Of a stretch of DNA of 64,000 nt, positions 24,701-38,545 are shown one piece after another. Every line of letters begins with the position of its first letter. Position 1 is the stretch's first letter. The notes beneath the pieces were generated by a model. The model did not search any database and had not been told where the DNA came from. It worked only from the letters and a program-made list of their open reading frames with translations. The stretch is from Rotaria sordida (Eukaryota; Rotifera; Eurotatoria; Philodinida; Philodinidae). The stretch lies in assembly GCA_905250125.1 (NCBI GenBank), contig CAJNOL010000913.1, positions 30,373 through 94,372 on the forward strand. The letters run 5' to 3'. The position numbers were made by a program, and so were the translations under genes.

Positions 24701-25088
24701 CAAATACATTCATTTGTATGACATATTTTCAATAATAAATGTAAAATAATATGCGCAATCCTTTTTCTCTCGTTTCTTTTTTTCTCTTTCCATATATAAT
24801 AAATTAAAATAGTCAATAGTTCAAAATAATTAATAATATAACATATAGATTCATATTTCAATTTTACGTAGTTCAAAACTAGACAAGAAAATTATTAAAT
24901 TCCATTTTACACCTCGTTTTTTTCTCTTACACTTTCTTTCGTTGGTTTGTTCTTTATATTTTCGTGACTACCATTTTCTTTTCTTTTTTTTTTCTTTTCT
25001 ATTCCTTTTTTTGTTCATTGTTAAAGTTTGTAGACATCGATCAATTGTTGGATTTAAAAATTGTTAAATATAAACAACAACAACAAAA
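21761..25088. other. 3.3-kb intergenic region, one diverged hairpin
   Basis: AT-rich with no supported gene. It includes the inverted repeat listed separately at 23398-23765, and a block at about 23222-23310 (GATCGAAAACTTTTGAGACG...CTAGAAAGTATTTTC) that recurs at about 33145-33210 in an ATP synthase intron. A donor-like CAACAG|GTAAGT stands at 22565-22575 but cannot be tied to a gene. Confidence 0.45.
23398..23765. repeat. Diverged inverted repeat (hairpin)
   Basis: The left arm around 23400-23480 (TTCAAATTGA.CGATTCAATG...TCTTGTTGATG) pairs with the right arm around 23655-23765 (CATCAACAAGA...ATTCATTGAATCATTCAATTTGAA) with scattered mismatches and a roughly 170-bp loop. The right arm belongs to an 86-codon minus-strand frame (23644-23904) with moderately protein-like composition. 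It may be an inverted duplication of an old gene fragment rather than a transposon. Confidence 0.5.
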
Positions 25089-25832
25089 ATGGCAACAAGC
25101 GACACAGACTACTATGATACATCATTTCGTCGTGTACCAATGAATTCAGCAACTACACAAAAAGATTATATTGATCATAATTCTACATTCACATCATCAA
25201 CTTACAATATGTGGCCTGGAACATTAAAAAGAACTATGACAACAACATATATCGATGGAACTTCAATGCTTGGTTATAATAATCGTTCATATAATATGAA
25301 AGATTTATTTCCAAAAGGAAAAAGTCTACAAAGACCATTAAATTCATCAGAAAAGAAAATGGTAATTATATTTATAATTGAAAATAATATATATATATAT
25401 TTTTCATTTTCTATGTAGAATGGACGTAATGCATACATGTCATTATTACCAGTTGATGAATCAACTGTTCGATCAGTAAAAGTTCGTTCACCTCTATCAA
25501 TGGCAACAGGAAAACAATGTTCAAGTTTACCTGAAGTAACAAATAAAAGTGCTAATAATCGTAATAAGCGTTTTCCGAGTGCTATTGTATTAGATGAAAA
25601 TAGTGAATCAAAATTCTATGCACGTTGTGCTACAACAAATGTAAGTGGTGCTTGGGCAAGACGATATAAATCAATAAATACATCACAAATATTCAGTGAT
25701 TTATTACGTGATCCAGCATATACAGATAAAATTATACTTAAAAAACGTTCATATCAACAATTACTTGCATGTTCAGCATCATCATCATCATTTACTTGTT
25801 CATTGATTAAACGTAAACGAGATAAATCTTAA
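25089..25832 (+). CDS. Orphan basic protein, 228 residues
   Basis: Two exons, 25089-25361 and 25419-25832, phase 0 junction. The protein starts MATSDTDYYD, is rich in Ser, Thr, Asn, Lys and Arg, has no signal peptide or membrane segment, and ends in a basic KRKRDKS tail that could be a nuclear localisation signal. A motif with FYARCATTNVSGAW near residue 155 looks structured; the rest is probably disordered. I do not recognise a family. Coding status is supported by the long uninterrupted frame, codon use like the neighbours (A/T-ending codons) and a canonical 57-nt intron. AATAAA at 25915-25920 is a likely poly(A) signal. The casein kinase gene starts within 100-285 bp downstream on the same strand. 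Confidence 0.8.
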
Positions 25833-25928
25833 TATTATAACAACAACAACAACAAAAAAAAAATCGTCTTTTTTTTTTCTTTGATTTTATTTCAAAGTGT
25901 GTGTTTTATATTTTAATAAATGAAAATA

Positions 25929-28866
25929 ATGCGGGAGAGTATCTATATATATATTATTTGTTTGTATGTTTTTATTTATTTAAATCACGTCGACGATAAT
26001 AACAGATACAATCGAGTCCAATGGGACTAATTCTCAAATACAAATTAATGATGATTCATATGGTACTGAAACAGAAGGAGGAGAAGAAGAAGAAGAAGAA
26101 TATCATGAACTTGATATGACTGGTCGTATTATAGCTGATAATTATCGAATTGGATCAAAATTAGGTGCTGGATCATTTGGACAAGTTTATTTATGTCAAC
26201 ATATACATACACATGAACAATGGGCTATGAAAATAGAATCACATATGATGAATAATAATCCTCAATTATCAATTGAAGTAAATGAAATTCAATTATATTT
26301 TTTGTTTAAAGTATTCTGTCGAATAAGATGACCTATTCTGAATTAAACCATGTTCCGAAGCAAGTCGAGACGCGTCCGATGGTATATGATAAATCTTATT
26401 TTCATAAGATTAGTTACCTGATCATTGTGGTCCTTGGTATCATTCAAAATTTTTACTCTATATAGTGTTGTAGAGTTTTTCACACGCTATAAGCTGATAT
26501 TCTTAACATTTCTAATCATTCTAATTGTTTGATAGGAAAAATGCGGTTCTTCAATAATTTGTCATCATTTTTTGTGAATCTCGTGCGTCCAATAGTGTCG
26601 ACCAGACACCAAATCCACGACGTAGTACTACTAAAAACATTATTTTGAAGTTCTCCGAAATTTGTATACGACGCCCGAAAACAACTTTGCATTGAGAATG
26701 CTTAAGACCTTTCCCTTATCCTCAAAAATTGATCTCAGTCCAGGAACATTCAATATATAGGATGAACCTAGACAGAGAAATTTGGGATGCGCGATCGAAA
26801 AAGTATAAACTGAGAAAAAAGATTTTTCATTTTTTTTTTGTAAAAAAGAAGATGCCGAGTAAAAATTTTTGTCGTTTATGAAAGATCAAATCACCGGTTA
26901 TCTTACCATGCATTTATCTCAATTTCGAAATTTCTGACGAAAATTGACTTTTTTTGCGGGGAAAACCTATTAGCATAAAGAAACTGTATTGAATACCCTA
27001 TATTTTGAGTAAATATTTTTTCCGTCGAAATTCAACCGGTACTTCTTTACCGTTTTTTTTTCCTGAACTTCGCCCTGTAATTCCCTATGGATCAATTATG
27101 ACGAAAAAAAACATTTAATTGAAATAGAACGTATTGAATGCAATTTGTTATGCTGATTCCGGATATCATATTTATTTAGCATCAGAATCAATTTTTGGTA
27201 GTCAAAATACAGTATTAAAAGAGGAAAATTGATTAAAGGTTCTCAATGCAAGACTGTTTTCGGCATCACACAGAAATTTTTGGAGAACTTCAAAATAATA
27301 TTTTTTGTAGTACTACATCGTGGATTTAGTGTCTGATCAACACTATTGGACACACGAGATTCACAAAAAATGGTGGCAAATTATTGAAAAACTGCATTTT
27401 TCTTATCAAAAATAGCATGATTGGAGATGTTAACTATATCAGCTTGTAATCTGTGAAAAGCTCGACAATCGTACACCCAGAAATCACGCTTGTCATCGTC
27501 GCTATCTAAAACTCTTTATTGGAAGAAGATAATAGGTCCGATTGTGAGTACACGAATCGAAGCTGTTTTGTTGAATTGAACTTCTATATCTTTTTCATAG
27601 AGTTATCAAAATCTTGCTAAGGATCACTAACTGATTATTAGGTCAACAACCTGTATTATTGAATAATACATAGAACTTCGTAGTAACACATCCTGTTTTG
27701 AATGGTAGAAAGTCGCAGCTGCTTATCCTGATTGTATTAAAAGTTATTTGAAATTAAAGATAGCCCGATGACTTTTGGCCCATCCTGTATATACTATTCG
27801 ATACGTCTCAACTTGCTTCTACAACATGGTTTAATTCGGAATAGATCATCTTATTTGATAGTGTCCTTTAAATTATTTATTCAATAGCATAGAATCTATA
27901 CAAAACTTCAAGGTGGTAAAGGTTTTCCAAAAATTGAATATTATGGTAGTGAAGGAATATATGATATATTGATTATTGAATTATTAGGTCCATCATTAGA
28001 AGATTTATTTAATTATTGTAATAGAAAATTTACATTAAAAACAGCATTAATGCTTGTTGATCAAATGATATCAAGAATTGAATATGTTCATACATGTCAT
28101 CTTATTCATCGTGATATTAAACCAGGTTAAAAGAATTTGAAAAATTTTTTATTTATATATAAAAAATTTGATTCAATTATATTTTAGATAATTTTTTAAT
28201 GGGTATTAAATCTATGGGTAATACTGTTTATATAATCGATTTTGGTCTTTCAAAACGATATAGAGATCCTAAATCATTTGTACATATACCTTGGAAAAAT
28301 AATAAAAGTCTTACAGGTATATAAGTGAATGATGATAAGATAAACATATATTTCGTTAACTATAAGCTATTGAAATGATATTTTAATCTAGATACCCTGA
28401 GAAAATCAGCGTTAGTGATGTAACACAAAAGTTCTTATATTTGTTAGGTACTGCTCGATATGCATCAATTAATGCACATAAAGGTAGTGAACAATCACGT
28501 CGTGATGATTTAGAAGCTATTAGTTATGTATTTATGTATTTTATAATGGGTACATTACCATGGCAAGGTTTACAAGCAACAGGAAGAAAATCAAAATTTG
28601 AACGTATTGCTGAAATGAAAATGAAAATAACATCAGAACAAATATGTAAAAATTATCCAAAAGAATGTTTTTTATTTCTTGATTATTGTCGTACACTTAT
28701 ATTTGATAATCGACCTGATTATAATTATTTAAGATATTTATTTCGTTATTTACTTTATCAAAAAGGTGATCAATATGATTATGAATATGATTGGATTATT
28801 ATATATAGAAATAAACAATTATTATCTACAATAAATCCTATTGAAAATGAAAATTCTCAACAATAA
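25929..28866 (+). CDS. Casein kinase 1-family protein kinase
   Basis: The kinase exons are 26006-26277, 27888-28125, 28188-28316 and 28448-28866, all in phase. Kinase landmarks: glycine loop GAGSFGQVY, lysine in WAMKIE, CK1 signature [10 protein letters not shown], catalytic [22 protein letters not shown], and [13 protein letters not shown] with RRDDLE, which is diagnostic of the CK1 group (no APE motif). It should phosphorylate acidic or primed Ser/Thr sites in cytosol or nucleus; isoform not assignable, and there is no long C-terminal tail. Start: an in-frame ATG at 26116 gives a normal CK1 N-terminus (315 residues). The frame stays open upstream through a poly-Glu segment back to an acceptor at 26005. 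A tiny exon 25929-25938 (ATGCGGGAGA|GT) joins in phase, giving 355 residues. I prefer this longer form but weakly. The first long intron is a fold-back element. Confidence 0.87.
26306..27871. mobile_element. 1.57-kb fold-back element in the CK1 kinase intron
   Basis: The ends are inverted copies: AATAAGATGACCTATTCTGA and onward through AAACCATGTT...GCAAG on the left (26321-26370), mirrored at 27805-27860. Inner segments also pair: 26465-26710 with 27235-27480, sharing the block GTAGTACTA...GATTCACAAAAAATG. The right arm carries an extra segment (about 27480-27797), including the GGTAGAAAGTCGCAGCTG block of the 12990 MITE family and ending in TTTTGGCCCATCCTG, which resembles a mariner terminus. 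The centre contains a sequence (about 26740-26940) related to 49855-50300. No transposase. Confidence 0.75.
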
Positions 28867-29923
28867 TATTTATTATATTATTCAATAGAAAAGAAAAAAA
28901 ACTATTACAAATCATATTGTTAATCTTTGATATTAACCTTTTTATGCTGTTGAACTTTTCATTTATATTTATATTCTATAAAAACTCCAGAACATGACTT
29001 CATTTGTCCTTAGACAATCGTTCTTTTGTCATTTGTGTATATGACTTCTTTTGATAATAAACATTTACTTTAATCACATTCCTTTTTTTAGTAATTGTTA
29101 CACGTGAAAAGACATGTGCAGACTCGAAATTACAGAAGAAAGGTTACAGGCACACACACGAGATTTATCATACCTACGATTGAAATTCCTCAACAAGAAG
29201 TAAACTAATATATAACTTGATTTCGTACATGTCTAATTATGAATAGATTTTAAATTATTTCAAATTGTATTAAAATAATATAGATGAAGATTTTAATTTT
29301 TAACATAAATAGATATAAGTATCCGAATCTTTCTTTTTCTTGAAAGGTATTCACAATTAAAATGGTTTACAAATAAAACAAGAAAATTTTAACATATATA
29401 TTCACTTATATCTAAATTTGAAATTATTATTAAAAAACAAAAAATTTAAATAAATGATGTCTTATTGTAAAAAAAAAAATAATAATAATAATCTTTAACA
29501 TCATACTTTTGTGTCGTTATAAATGATATCCGAAAAGGACAAATATTCTATATAATTTGAATTAATTATTGAAATAGTTCATTCTAAAAAAAACATATAC
29601 ATTCTTTTGACTTTTATCATCAAGAACATTTTTTCTTTTTGTGTTTGATAAATACCAGAAATATACATTAGTGTCTATAACAATAAAATAAAAAGCTTTT
29701 CTCTTTAAATGACTAATAATCAATGACAAAATCTGTATGATTTCAAAACATATTGTTTTTTTCTATTGCCTACACAATATTAATTATGTATAATAATTTG
29801 TCGTGAAGAAAAAATCATTTACGTCCGAAAATTCTTTTAGCCTTTTTTTTTTAGAATATAATATAAAATAGATCTAAATATGGTAAATACAGACATTCTA
29901 ACGGAAAAAAAATTTCTATAATA
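28867..29923. other. Intergenic region between CK1 kinase and P450
   Basis: AT-rich with no gene. AATAAA at 29056-29061 is a possible poly(A) signal for the kinase. CCTTTTTTTTTTAG at about 29842-29855 is a splice-acceptor-like site 70 bp upstream of the P450 start codon. Confidence 0.5.
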
Positions 29924-31520
29924 ATGTTAGTCTTGGTGCTGGTCGCCTTTGTAATCATGCTGAGCATGAGTATTATGTATCAATTTGTAAGTATTCTTAT
30001 CAATATTAGTAATTAAATCTTAATTAATGATATTTAAATATACAAATTAATTATTATTTTAGTGTTATAAAAACAAAAAATTTGATTTATTAACAACAAT
30101 TCCCGCAGGTCCACATCCGTGGCCAATAATAGGTAATCTTTTTCAATTAGGCTATCGTCCATATGAAACAATGTATCATTGGTCCAAGATGGCAAAATAT
30201 GGCCCAATATTTCGTCTTCGTCTTGGTTCACAAACGGTTGTTGTATTAAATTCAACGTCAGTTATTCGTGAAGCATTACATGATCATAGTGAAACATTTG
30301 CTGGTCGTCCATATCTTCATATGATTCATGCAACATTACATGGTAAAGGTGTTATATCAGCTCCATATGGACGAGAATTTAATGAACATAAAAATTTCTT
30401 AATTAAAAGTTTTAATCGATTTGGTCGTCGACGATCATCATTAGAAACTGGTTGTCTTGATGAAATACGTTTAGTTGCTGAAAAACTTCGAGAAAAACAA
30501 TCATCACCATTTCGTATTGGTAATATGTTAAGTCAAATAGCATGTAATAATATATGTACACTTACATTTGGTCGTTATTTTGAAACAATGAATATGACAA
30601 ATTTATTTGAAAAAATCAATGAAAATTTTAATCAAACAGCAACAATAGCATGTTTTAATTTTTTACCATTTACTCGACGATTTAAAAAGAATATACTTGA
30701 AAATGTTAATGATTGTAATCGTGTTATACAAACATTAGTTGATGAACGTGAAACAAATTTTGATCCTGAATTTGTTAATAATATTGTTGATGCTTATTTA
30801 GATGAAACAAGTAAACATCGATATTTTTCAAAACAAAATCTTGATTCACTTGTTCAAGATCTTTTTGTTGCTGGTACTGAAACAGTATCAAATACATTAA
30901 ATTGGACAATATTTTATATTGTATCACATTCACATGTTCAAAAAAAAATTCATGAAGAAATTGATCGTATTATTGGTAAAGATCGACCACCATGTGATAA
31001 AGATCGTATTCAAATGCCTTATATTGAAGCTGTTTTACTTGAATCAATGCGTTGTCATTGTGCTGGACCAATATTATTACCACGAGCAACAACACATGAT
31101 ATTACATTTCGAAATTATTTTATTCCAAAAGATACATTTATACTTGTTAATATGTGGTCAGCTATGAAAGATGAAACACAATGGGCAAGACCAGATAATT
31201 TTGAACCCGAAAGATTTTTAGATGAAAATAATAATTTAAAAGATGTTAATCATCCAGCTATGATGCCATTTAGTGTTGGAAAACGTGCTTGCACAGGTTT
31301 TATTCTTTATTTAATTACTATAAACATAATTTTTTCTTTTATCTTGTTTTTTTTTATAGGTGAACAAATTGCAAAAGTTCAATTATTCTTGATATTAGTC
31401 AGTTTATTTCAAAAATTTGAATTTCGTTTTGTTGATGGTTGGATACCAAAAGATCTTCGTGGTGAACCTGGTATTACACTTCGGCCACCTAATTGTCAAT
31501 ATCAAGCACTTGTTCGATAA
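29924..31520 (+). CDS. Cytochrome P450 (CYP2-clan-like)
   Basis: Exons 29924-29986, 30063-31296 and 31360-31520 give 485 residues. The first 21 residues form the hydrophobic membrane anchor, followed by the proline-rich hinge IPAGPHPWPIIGN. I-helix oxygen-activation motif AGTETVSNT, K-helix ESMR (ExxR), FEPERF, and heme loop FSVGKRACTGE with the thiolate Cys are present. The second intron interrupts the heme loop codon (G|GT) and happens to be open in frame, so it must be removed to restore CTGEQIAKVQ. Expected to be an endoplasmic-reticulum mono-oxygenase; order of motifs and PPGP-like hinge suggest the CYP2 clan (CYP1/2/17 relatives), substrate unknown. Odd: the usual C-helix W-x-x-x-R is replaced (GREFNEHKNF, Phe for Trp and Lys for Arg). 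AATAAA at 31635-31640. Confidence 0.93.
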
Positions 31521-31972
31521 AAACAAACTCACACACACGCACAAAAAAAACTATTCTACTTTTTCCTATATTTATTTTAATCCAGAACCTTTTGTTACCC
31601 TTCATACTGCAATGCAGTTGATTTTGATTGATTAAATAAAATGTTAATCTCGCATAAACTATTTATTTCTTCTTTTGGTTATTATAAATGATGTATTCAA
31701 TGTTTCCTTTATATTCTATTTTATATGACGGATAGAGAAAAACAGAGAGAGAGAGAGAGAGAAAACAGACAAATATACCAAATTAGACTATAGAAAAGAA
31801 GAAGCAATAGGTCGCACAAACGAAATGGGTATATTATATTTGGATAGATTACAAGTCTAAGATAGAGTTTTTATCTTTTTCGAAATTCGGACAACGAAAG
31901 AAAAAAAACATCACATCACTACTTAAATTAAAAAGAAAAACATGACATTGTCATAATGATTGTTTTATTAAT
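31521..31972. other. Convergent intergenic gap (P450 / ATP synthase alpha)
   Basis: The 3' ends of two genes face each other. It contains a GA run at about 31744-31761. TTTATT at 31964-31969 (AATAAA on the minus strand) lies just past the ATP synthase stop codon. No gene. Confidence 0.6.
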
Positions 31973-34424
<2,452 letters not shown>

Positions 34425-34885
34425 AATTTTATTTTCAGATGTTGTTGATTGAAATTATTTATAGAAAACAAAGAAAGCAAAAAACAGTTTAGATGATCTG
34501 TGGTGCAAAGTTACAGAACAGAGGCCTATAGGGAAGGTTTAATGGAAAGATTTTGAAAAAAATGATTTTGTTTTAGACAATACATAAATTTATTTTCATA
34601 CTTTAAAACATTTTTATTTAAATTTCTGAGAAATTTTTTTATGAAAAGTTTTTCATAGAGGTCACTCGTTGTTAATATCCAACGATTGGAGTAGCAAATT
34701 TGATCAATCATTAATTGAGTGTTTAAATATATATTGACCTGTAGTCTACTTAGGTATTATACGAGAAATGAATTCATTGGAAACTGTACTTTTATTTTAC
34801 GCATATCTATCATCTAATAACTTTAAACAACTTTCGAAGTTTCTTTATAATTTTTTTGATGAAATTTATTTTTTTTTATCAAATG
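34425..34885. other. Upstream region of ATP synthase alpha
   Basis: AT-rich, no gene. It probably contains the promoter and leader of ATP5F1A on the minus strand, but no element can be pointed to. Confidence 0.4.
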
Positions 34886-35355
34886 CACTGAGGAATTTTT
34901 CAAGTGGCTACATTTTTTTTTACTTTGGAAAATATATAATTTTATAGCTTTTTAGAAGAGCTATTAAATGAACAATACGAGAATTTCGATTTTTAAAATT
35001 AAAATATTTGTTCAAAGATAAAAATAAATGATCAATACAGTAAATATGCTAGTACTCAGATCTATATTTCGTTTAAATAAACAATCAATTAGTGATTTGA
35101 TATATAGAATTGAAAGTCCATTAAAAAAAAAGCTATAATACTCATAATTTTAGTTATGTTCTGTCTATTCTCTAATTGAATTTACTATGACGCAGATGGA
35201 TTATTCGAATAAAGACCAACAATATGTCACCTTGTTGATAGCTTTCAAGTTTCAAAATTAAATCAACATGATATGAAAATAGTATCAACATACTCTTTCC
35301 ATTGGTATATGATTCATTAGAGTTGCGCAAGAAAAGTACTAATGGATCATTTGAC
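34886..35355. repeat. Direct duplication, copy 1
   Basis: About 470 bp running from TGAGGAATTTTTCAAGTGGC through GTAAATATGCTAGTACTCAG and AACAATCAATTAGTG to CTAATGGATCATTTGAC. It is repeated in the same orientation at 37370-38545 with many point differences. Copy 1 lacks the 0.65-kb insertion found in copy 2, so it shows the unoccupied state of that site. Confidence 0.75.
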
Positions 35356-35723
35356 CTTTGATGTGTCTTCAATCTTAATTTTTAGTTGAAAAATAAAATG
35401 CGAGTGATATCTTTTTTTTTTGTTTTTTAATTTCGTAAAAAAAATAAATCAATTTATGGGTAAAATCATTCGATAGTAACATGACTTCGCAAAATTAAAA
35501 CTTTAGACACAGCCTTCATCCTCATGCAATGCTGTGCCGTGTATTAATCACATCAATCAGTGCTAATCCTGTGTTCAAAGTGAACTAGAACTGTTCCAGC
35601 AAGTTCCTTAAATCATGTATAGACCAACTCAGTTTTTTATGTTGATTCTGAATATCATATTAGTTTTTACCAAAAATTCAACTTTTTCTGATCGATATCT
35701 TTTAGACAATGATAACAAAGATA

Positions 35724-37352
35724 CAAAGGACAAGTGGCAGTAAGGCCATTTTTCCGCCCCCAACATTTTTTGAAAAAAATTACATGGTTAGAATCAGTAT
35801 TAAATTCTGAACAAAACTATGTATTTTTTTTCAAAAAATTTTTGCCCTGGTACCCCAGGGAACAAAAAAAAAATTTTTTTTTTCTTCCTCCAATTTGAGC
35901 TAGATGTAGGTTATCGACTATGCCGATCACGAATATAAGGTTTGTTTTGTATAAAAAAGTGATTTGAATGAAAAAACGGTCTATTCTAACAAAGGATGTT
36001 TTTTTGACCTTAGTCTAAAAATCACTACCTTTTGACCCTAAAAGTCAGTTTAGAATAGTAATAATACTTTATATGTGTGTGAAATTGATTGTTCTATCAA
36101 TTCCTATCAGATCAATGGCTTAACAAGTTTATATTCTCAGCTTATTCGGCTAGAAACTGAAAAAAACAGGAACAAAGACCTATATACTATGAAGCGTAGG
36201 CCAATTTGTTTCCTAACGAGTTTTTAATCCAATGAGTTATATATATAGATCGATGCAGTTTTTCATGCTCTATCCGAATATGACTTCAAAAAGAAGAAAA
36301 AAAATGAAGAAAGTACTCAAAAAGTGAAAATATTAGAAAAAGAGCAGAAAAGCAATAGAAATGGCCAGGTATTTCCAGACTATCACCAACAAAAAATAGT
36401 TTTGAGACAAAATGAATATGATATTCGGAATCAGAATGCAAAACTACATCCTTTAGTATGAATACTACTCAAAAAAGTTTTTTCACAAAAATTCGACTGA
36501 GGGGAACCACAAACAAAATTAAATGAGAAAATCAGTGAGGGGGACCAGGGATCGAATTTTAATGGAAAATTTTTTTAAATAGAATTCATGCTACAGGATG
36601 TAGTTTTCCATTCTGATTCCGAATATCATATTCATTTTGTCTCAAAACTATTTTTTGTTGGTGATAGTCTGGAAATACCTGGTCATTTCTATTGCTTTTC
36701 TGCTCTTTTTCTAGTATTTTCACTTTTTGAGTACTTTCTTCATTTTTTTTCTTCTTTTTGAAGTCATATTCGGATAGAGCATGAAAAACTGCATCGATCT
36801 ATATATATAACTCATTGGATTAAAAACTCGTTAGGAAAAAAATTGCCCTACACTTCATAGTATATAGGTCTTTGTTCCTGTTTTTGCCAGTTTTTAGCCA
36901 AATAAACTGGGAATATATATTTGTTAAGTCATTAATCTGTCAGGAATTCATAGAACAATCATTTCCACACATATATAACGTATTACTACTATTCCAAACT
37001 ATCGTTTAGTGTTAAAAGATAGTGATTTTCGGACTGGGGTCAAAAAAACATCCCTCTTCAGAATAAGCTGTTTTTTCGTTTAAATCATCTTTTTATGCAA
37101 AACAAACTTTATATTCGTTATCAGCATGGTCGATAACCTATATCTAGATCAAATTGGAGGGAGAAAAAAAAATGTTGTTTTTTTTTGTCCCCTGGGGGTC
37201 CAGGGCAAGAATTTTTTCAAAAAAACTTTTTTTTCTTTTTTTTAAAAAAAAATACATAGTTTTGTTCAGAATTTGATGCTGATTCTAACCATGTAATTTT
37301 TTTCAAAAAATGTTGGGGGCGGAAAAATGGCCTTACCGCCACTTGTCCTTTG
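35724..37352. mobile_element. 1.63-kb fold-back element with about 780-bp arms
   Basis: CAAAGGACAAGTGGCAGTAA at 35724 pairs with its complement ending at 37352, and pairing continues almost to the centre near 36538. Examples: ATATTCGGAATCAGAATG at about 36420 with CATTCTGATTCCGAATAT at about 36608-36625, and GGGGGCGGAAAAATGGCC near the right end. Differences are mostly single bases and small indels. The loop is at most about 80-100 bp. No open reading frame of note. It lies between the two copies of the 34886/37370 duplication. Confidence 0.85.
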
Positions 37353-37369
37353 AGCCTGGAGAAGAGTGT

Positions 37370-38545
37370 GCTAAGGAATTTTTCAAGTGGCTAATTTTCT
37401 TTTTTTTGACTTTGGAAAGCATATGATTTTTTAGCTTTTTCGAAGGGTTATTAAATGAATAATACGAAAATTTCGGTTACTCCGATTTTTAAAATCAAAA
37501 TATTTGTTGAAAGATAAGAATGAATGATCAGTACAGTAAATATACTACTATCGGCGGCAGAATATAAGGCACCTGATTGTTTTTTGAAGAACTTTTGATA
37601 GGAACAAGATAGAGACTTGTGGTTTTCAACATTTGATAGCCAAGACCCAAGAGCATATTTTTATAAGCAAAAACGTTTTCTGAGAAAAAGTCCGGAGTTT
37701 GGTTTTTCAGAGGATCTTTAAAAAACCACGCTGGCGTTTTGAAAATTGTTATAGAAGTCTATTGATTTTTTTACATATTCGGAGTGAGCATCAAAAACTG
37801 CGTTGACTCATATATTTTTCTAGGTTTTTAACGAAATTTTTTTTTCGTCTAAAATTTACCTCTAGTCATCCTCAGGACCATGTCAATAAATGAATTCAGT
37901 CAAAAAATGATAAATGACGAATTTTTCGACGAAAAAAAATATATGAGTCGATGTAGTTTTTGATGCTGATTTCGAATATGTAAAAAAATCAATAGACTTC
38001 TATGATAATTTTCAAAACACCAGCGTGGTTTTTCAAAGATCCTCTGAAAAACCAAACTTCAAACTTTTTCTCAGAAAAAGTTTTGCTTATAAGATATGCT
38101 CTTGGGTCTTGGCTATCAAATACTGAAAACCACAGGTCTCCATCTTGTTTCTATCAAAAGTTATTCAAAAAACAATCAGGTGCCTTATATTCTGGCGCCA
38201 ATATTAGTACGGTCTACCAGTACATCAGATTTATATCTTGTTTAATTAAACAATCAATTAGTGGTTTTATATATGAAACTGGAACTCCACAAAACAAGCT
38301 ATAATATTCATAATTTTAGTTATGTTCTGTCTTGTCTGTCTATCCTCAAATTGAATTTACTATGACGAAGATGGATTATTCGAACAAAGACCAACAGTAC
38401 GTCACCTTGTTGATAGCTTTCAAGTTTCAAAATTTAATCAACACGACATGAAAATAGTACTCGAATGTTAGTATTAACATGCTCTTTCTGTTAATATATA
38501 ATTCAATAGAATTATACAAGAAAAATACTAATGAACCGATTTGAC
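37370..38545. repeat. Direct duplication, copy 2 (interrupted)
   Basis: Second copy of the 34886-35355 segment. The first part is 37370-37552 and the second about 38205-38545, interrupted by the inverted-repeat element at 37553-38199. The order and orientation of the matched blocks are the same as in copy 1. Confidence 0.75.
37553..38199. mobile_element. 647-bp inverted-repeat element inside duplication copy 2
   Basis: GGCGGCAGAATATAAGGCAC at 37553 is mirrored by GTGCCTTATATTCTGGCGCC ending at 38199. The arms are nearly identical for over 250 bp each, through TGATAGCCAAGACCCAAGAG and GAGTCGATGCAGTTTTTGATGC-like blocks. It contains the GGAACAAGATAGAGAC block of the 12990 MITE family. A 100-codon plus frame running out of it (38002-38304) is just element sequence. 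The boundaries relative to the empty site in copy 1 are uncertain by a few bases. Confidence 0.8.

Noticed and set aside
31297-31359. In-frame read-through extending the P450 heme-loop exon by 21 hydrophobic residues
   Set aside because: The segment has GT-AG ends, is poly-T-rich, and its removal restores the canonical heme-loop/L-helix sequence.
38002-38304. 100-codon plus-strand frame
   Set aside because: Is the right arm of the 37553-38199 inverted-repeat element read through.
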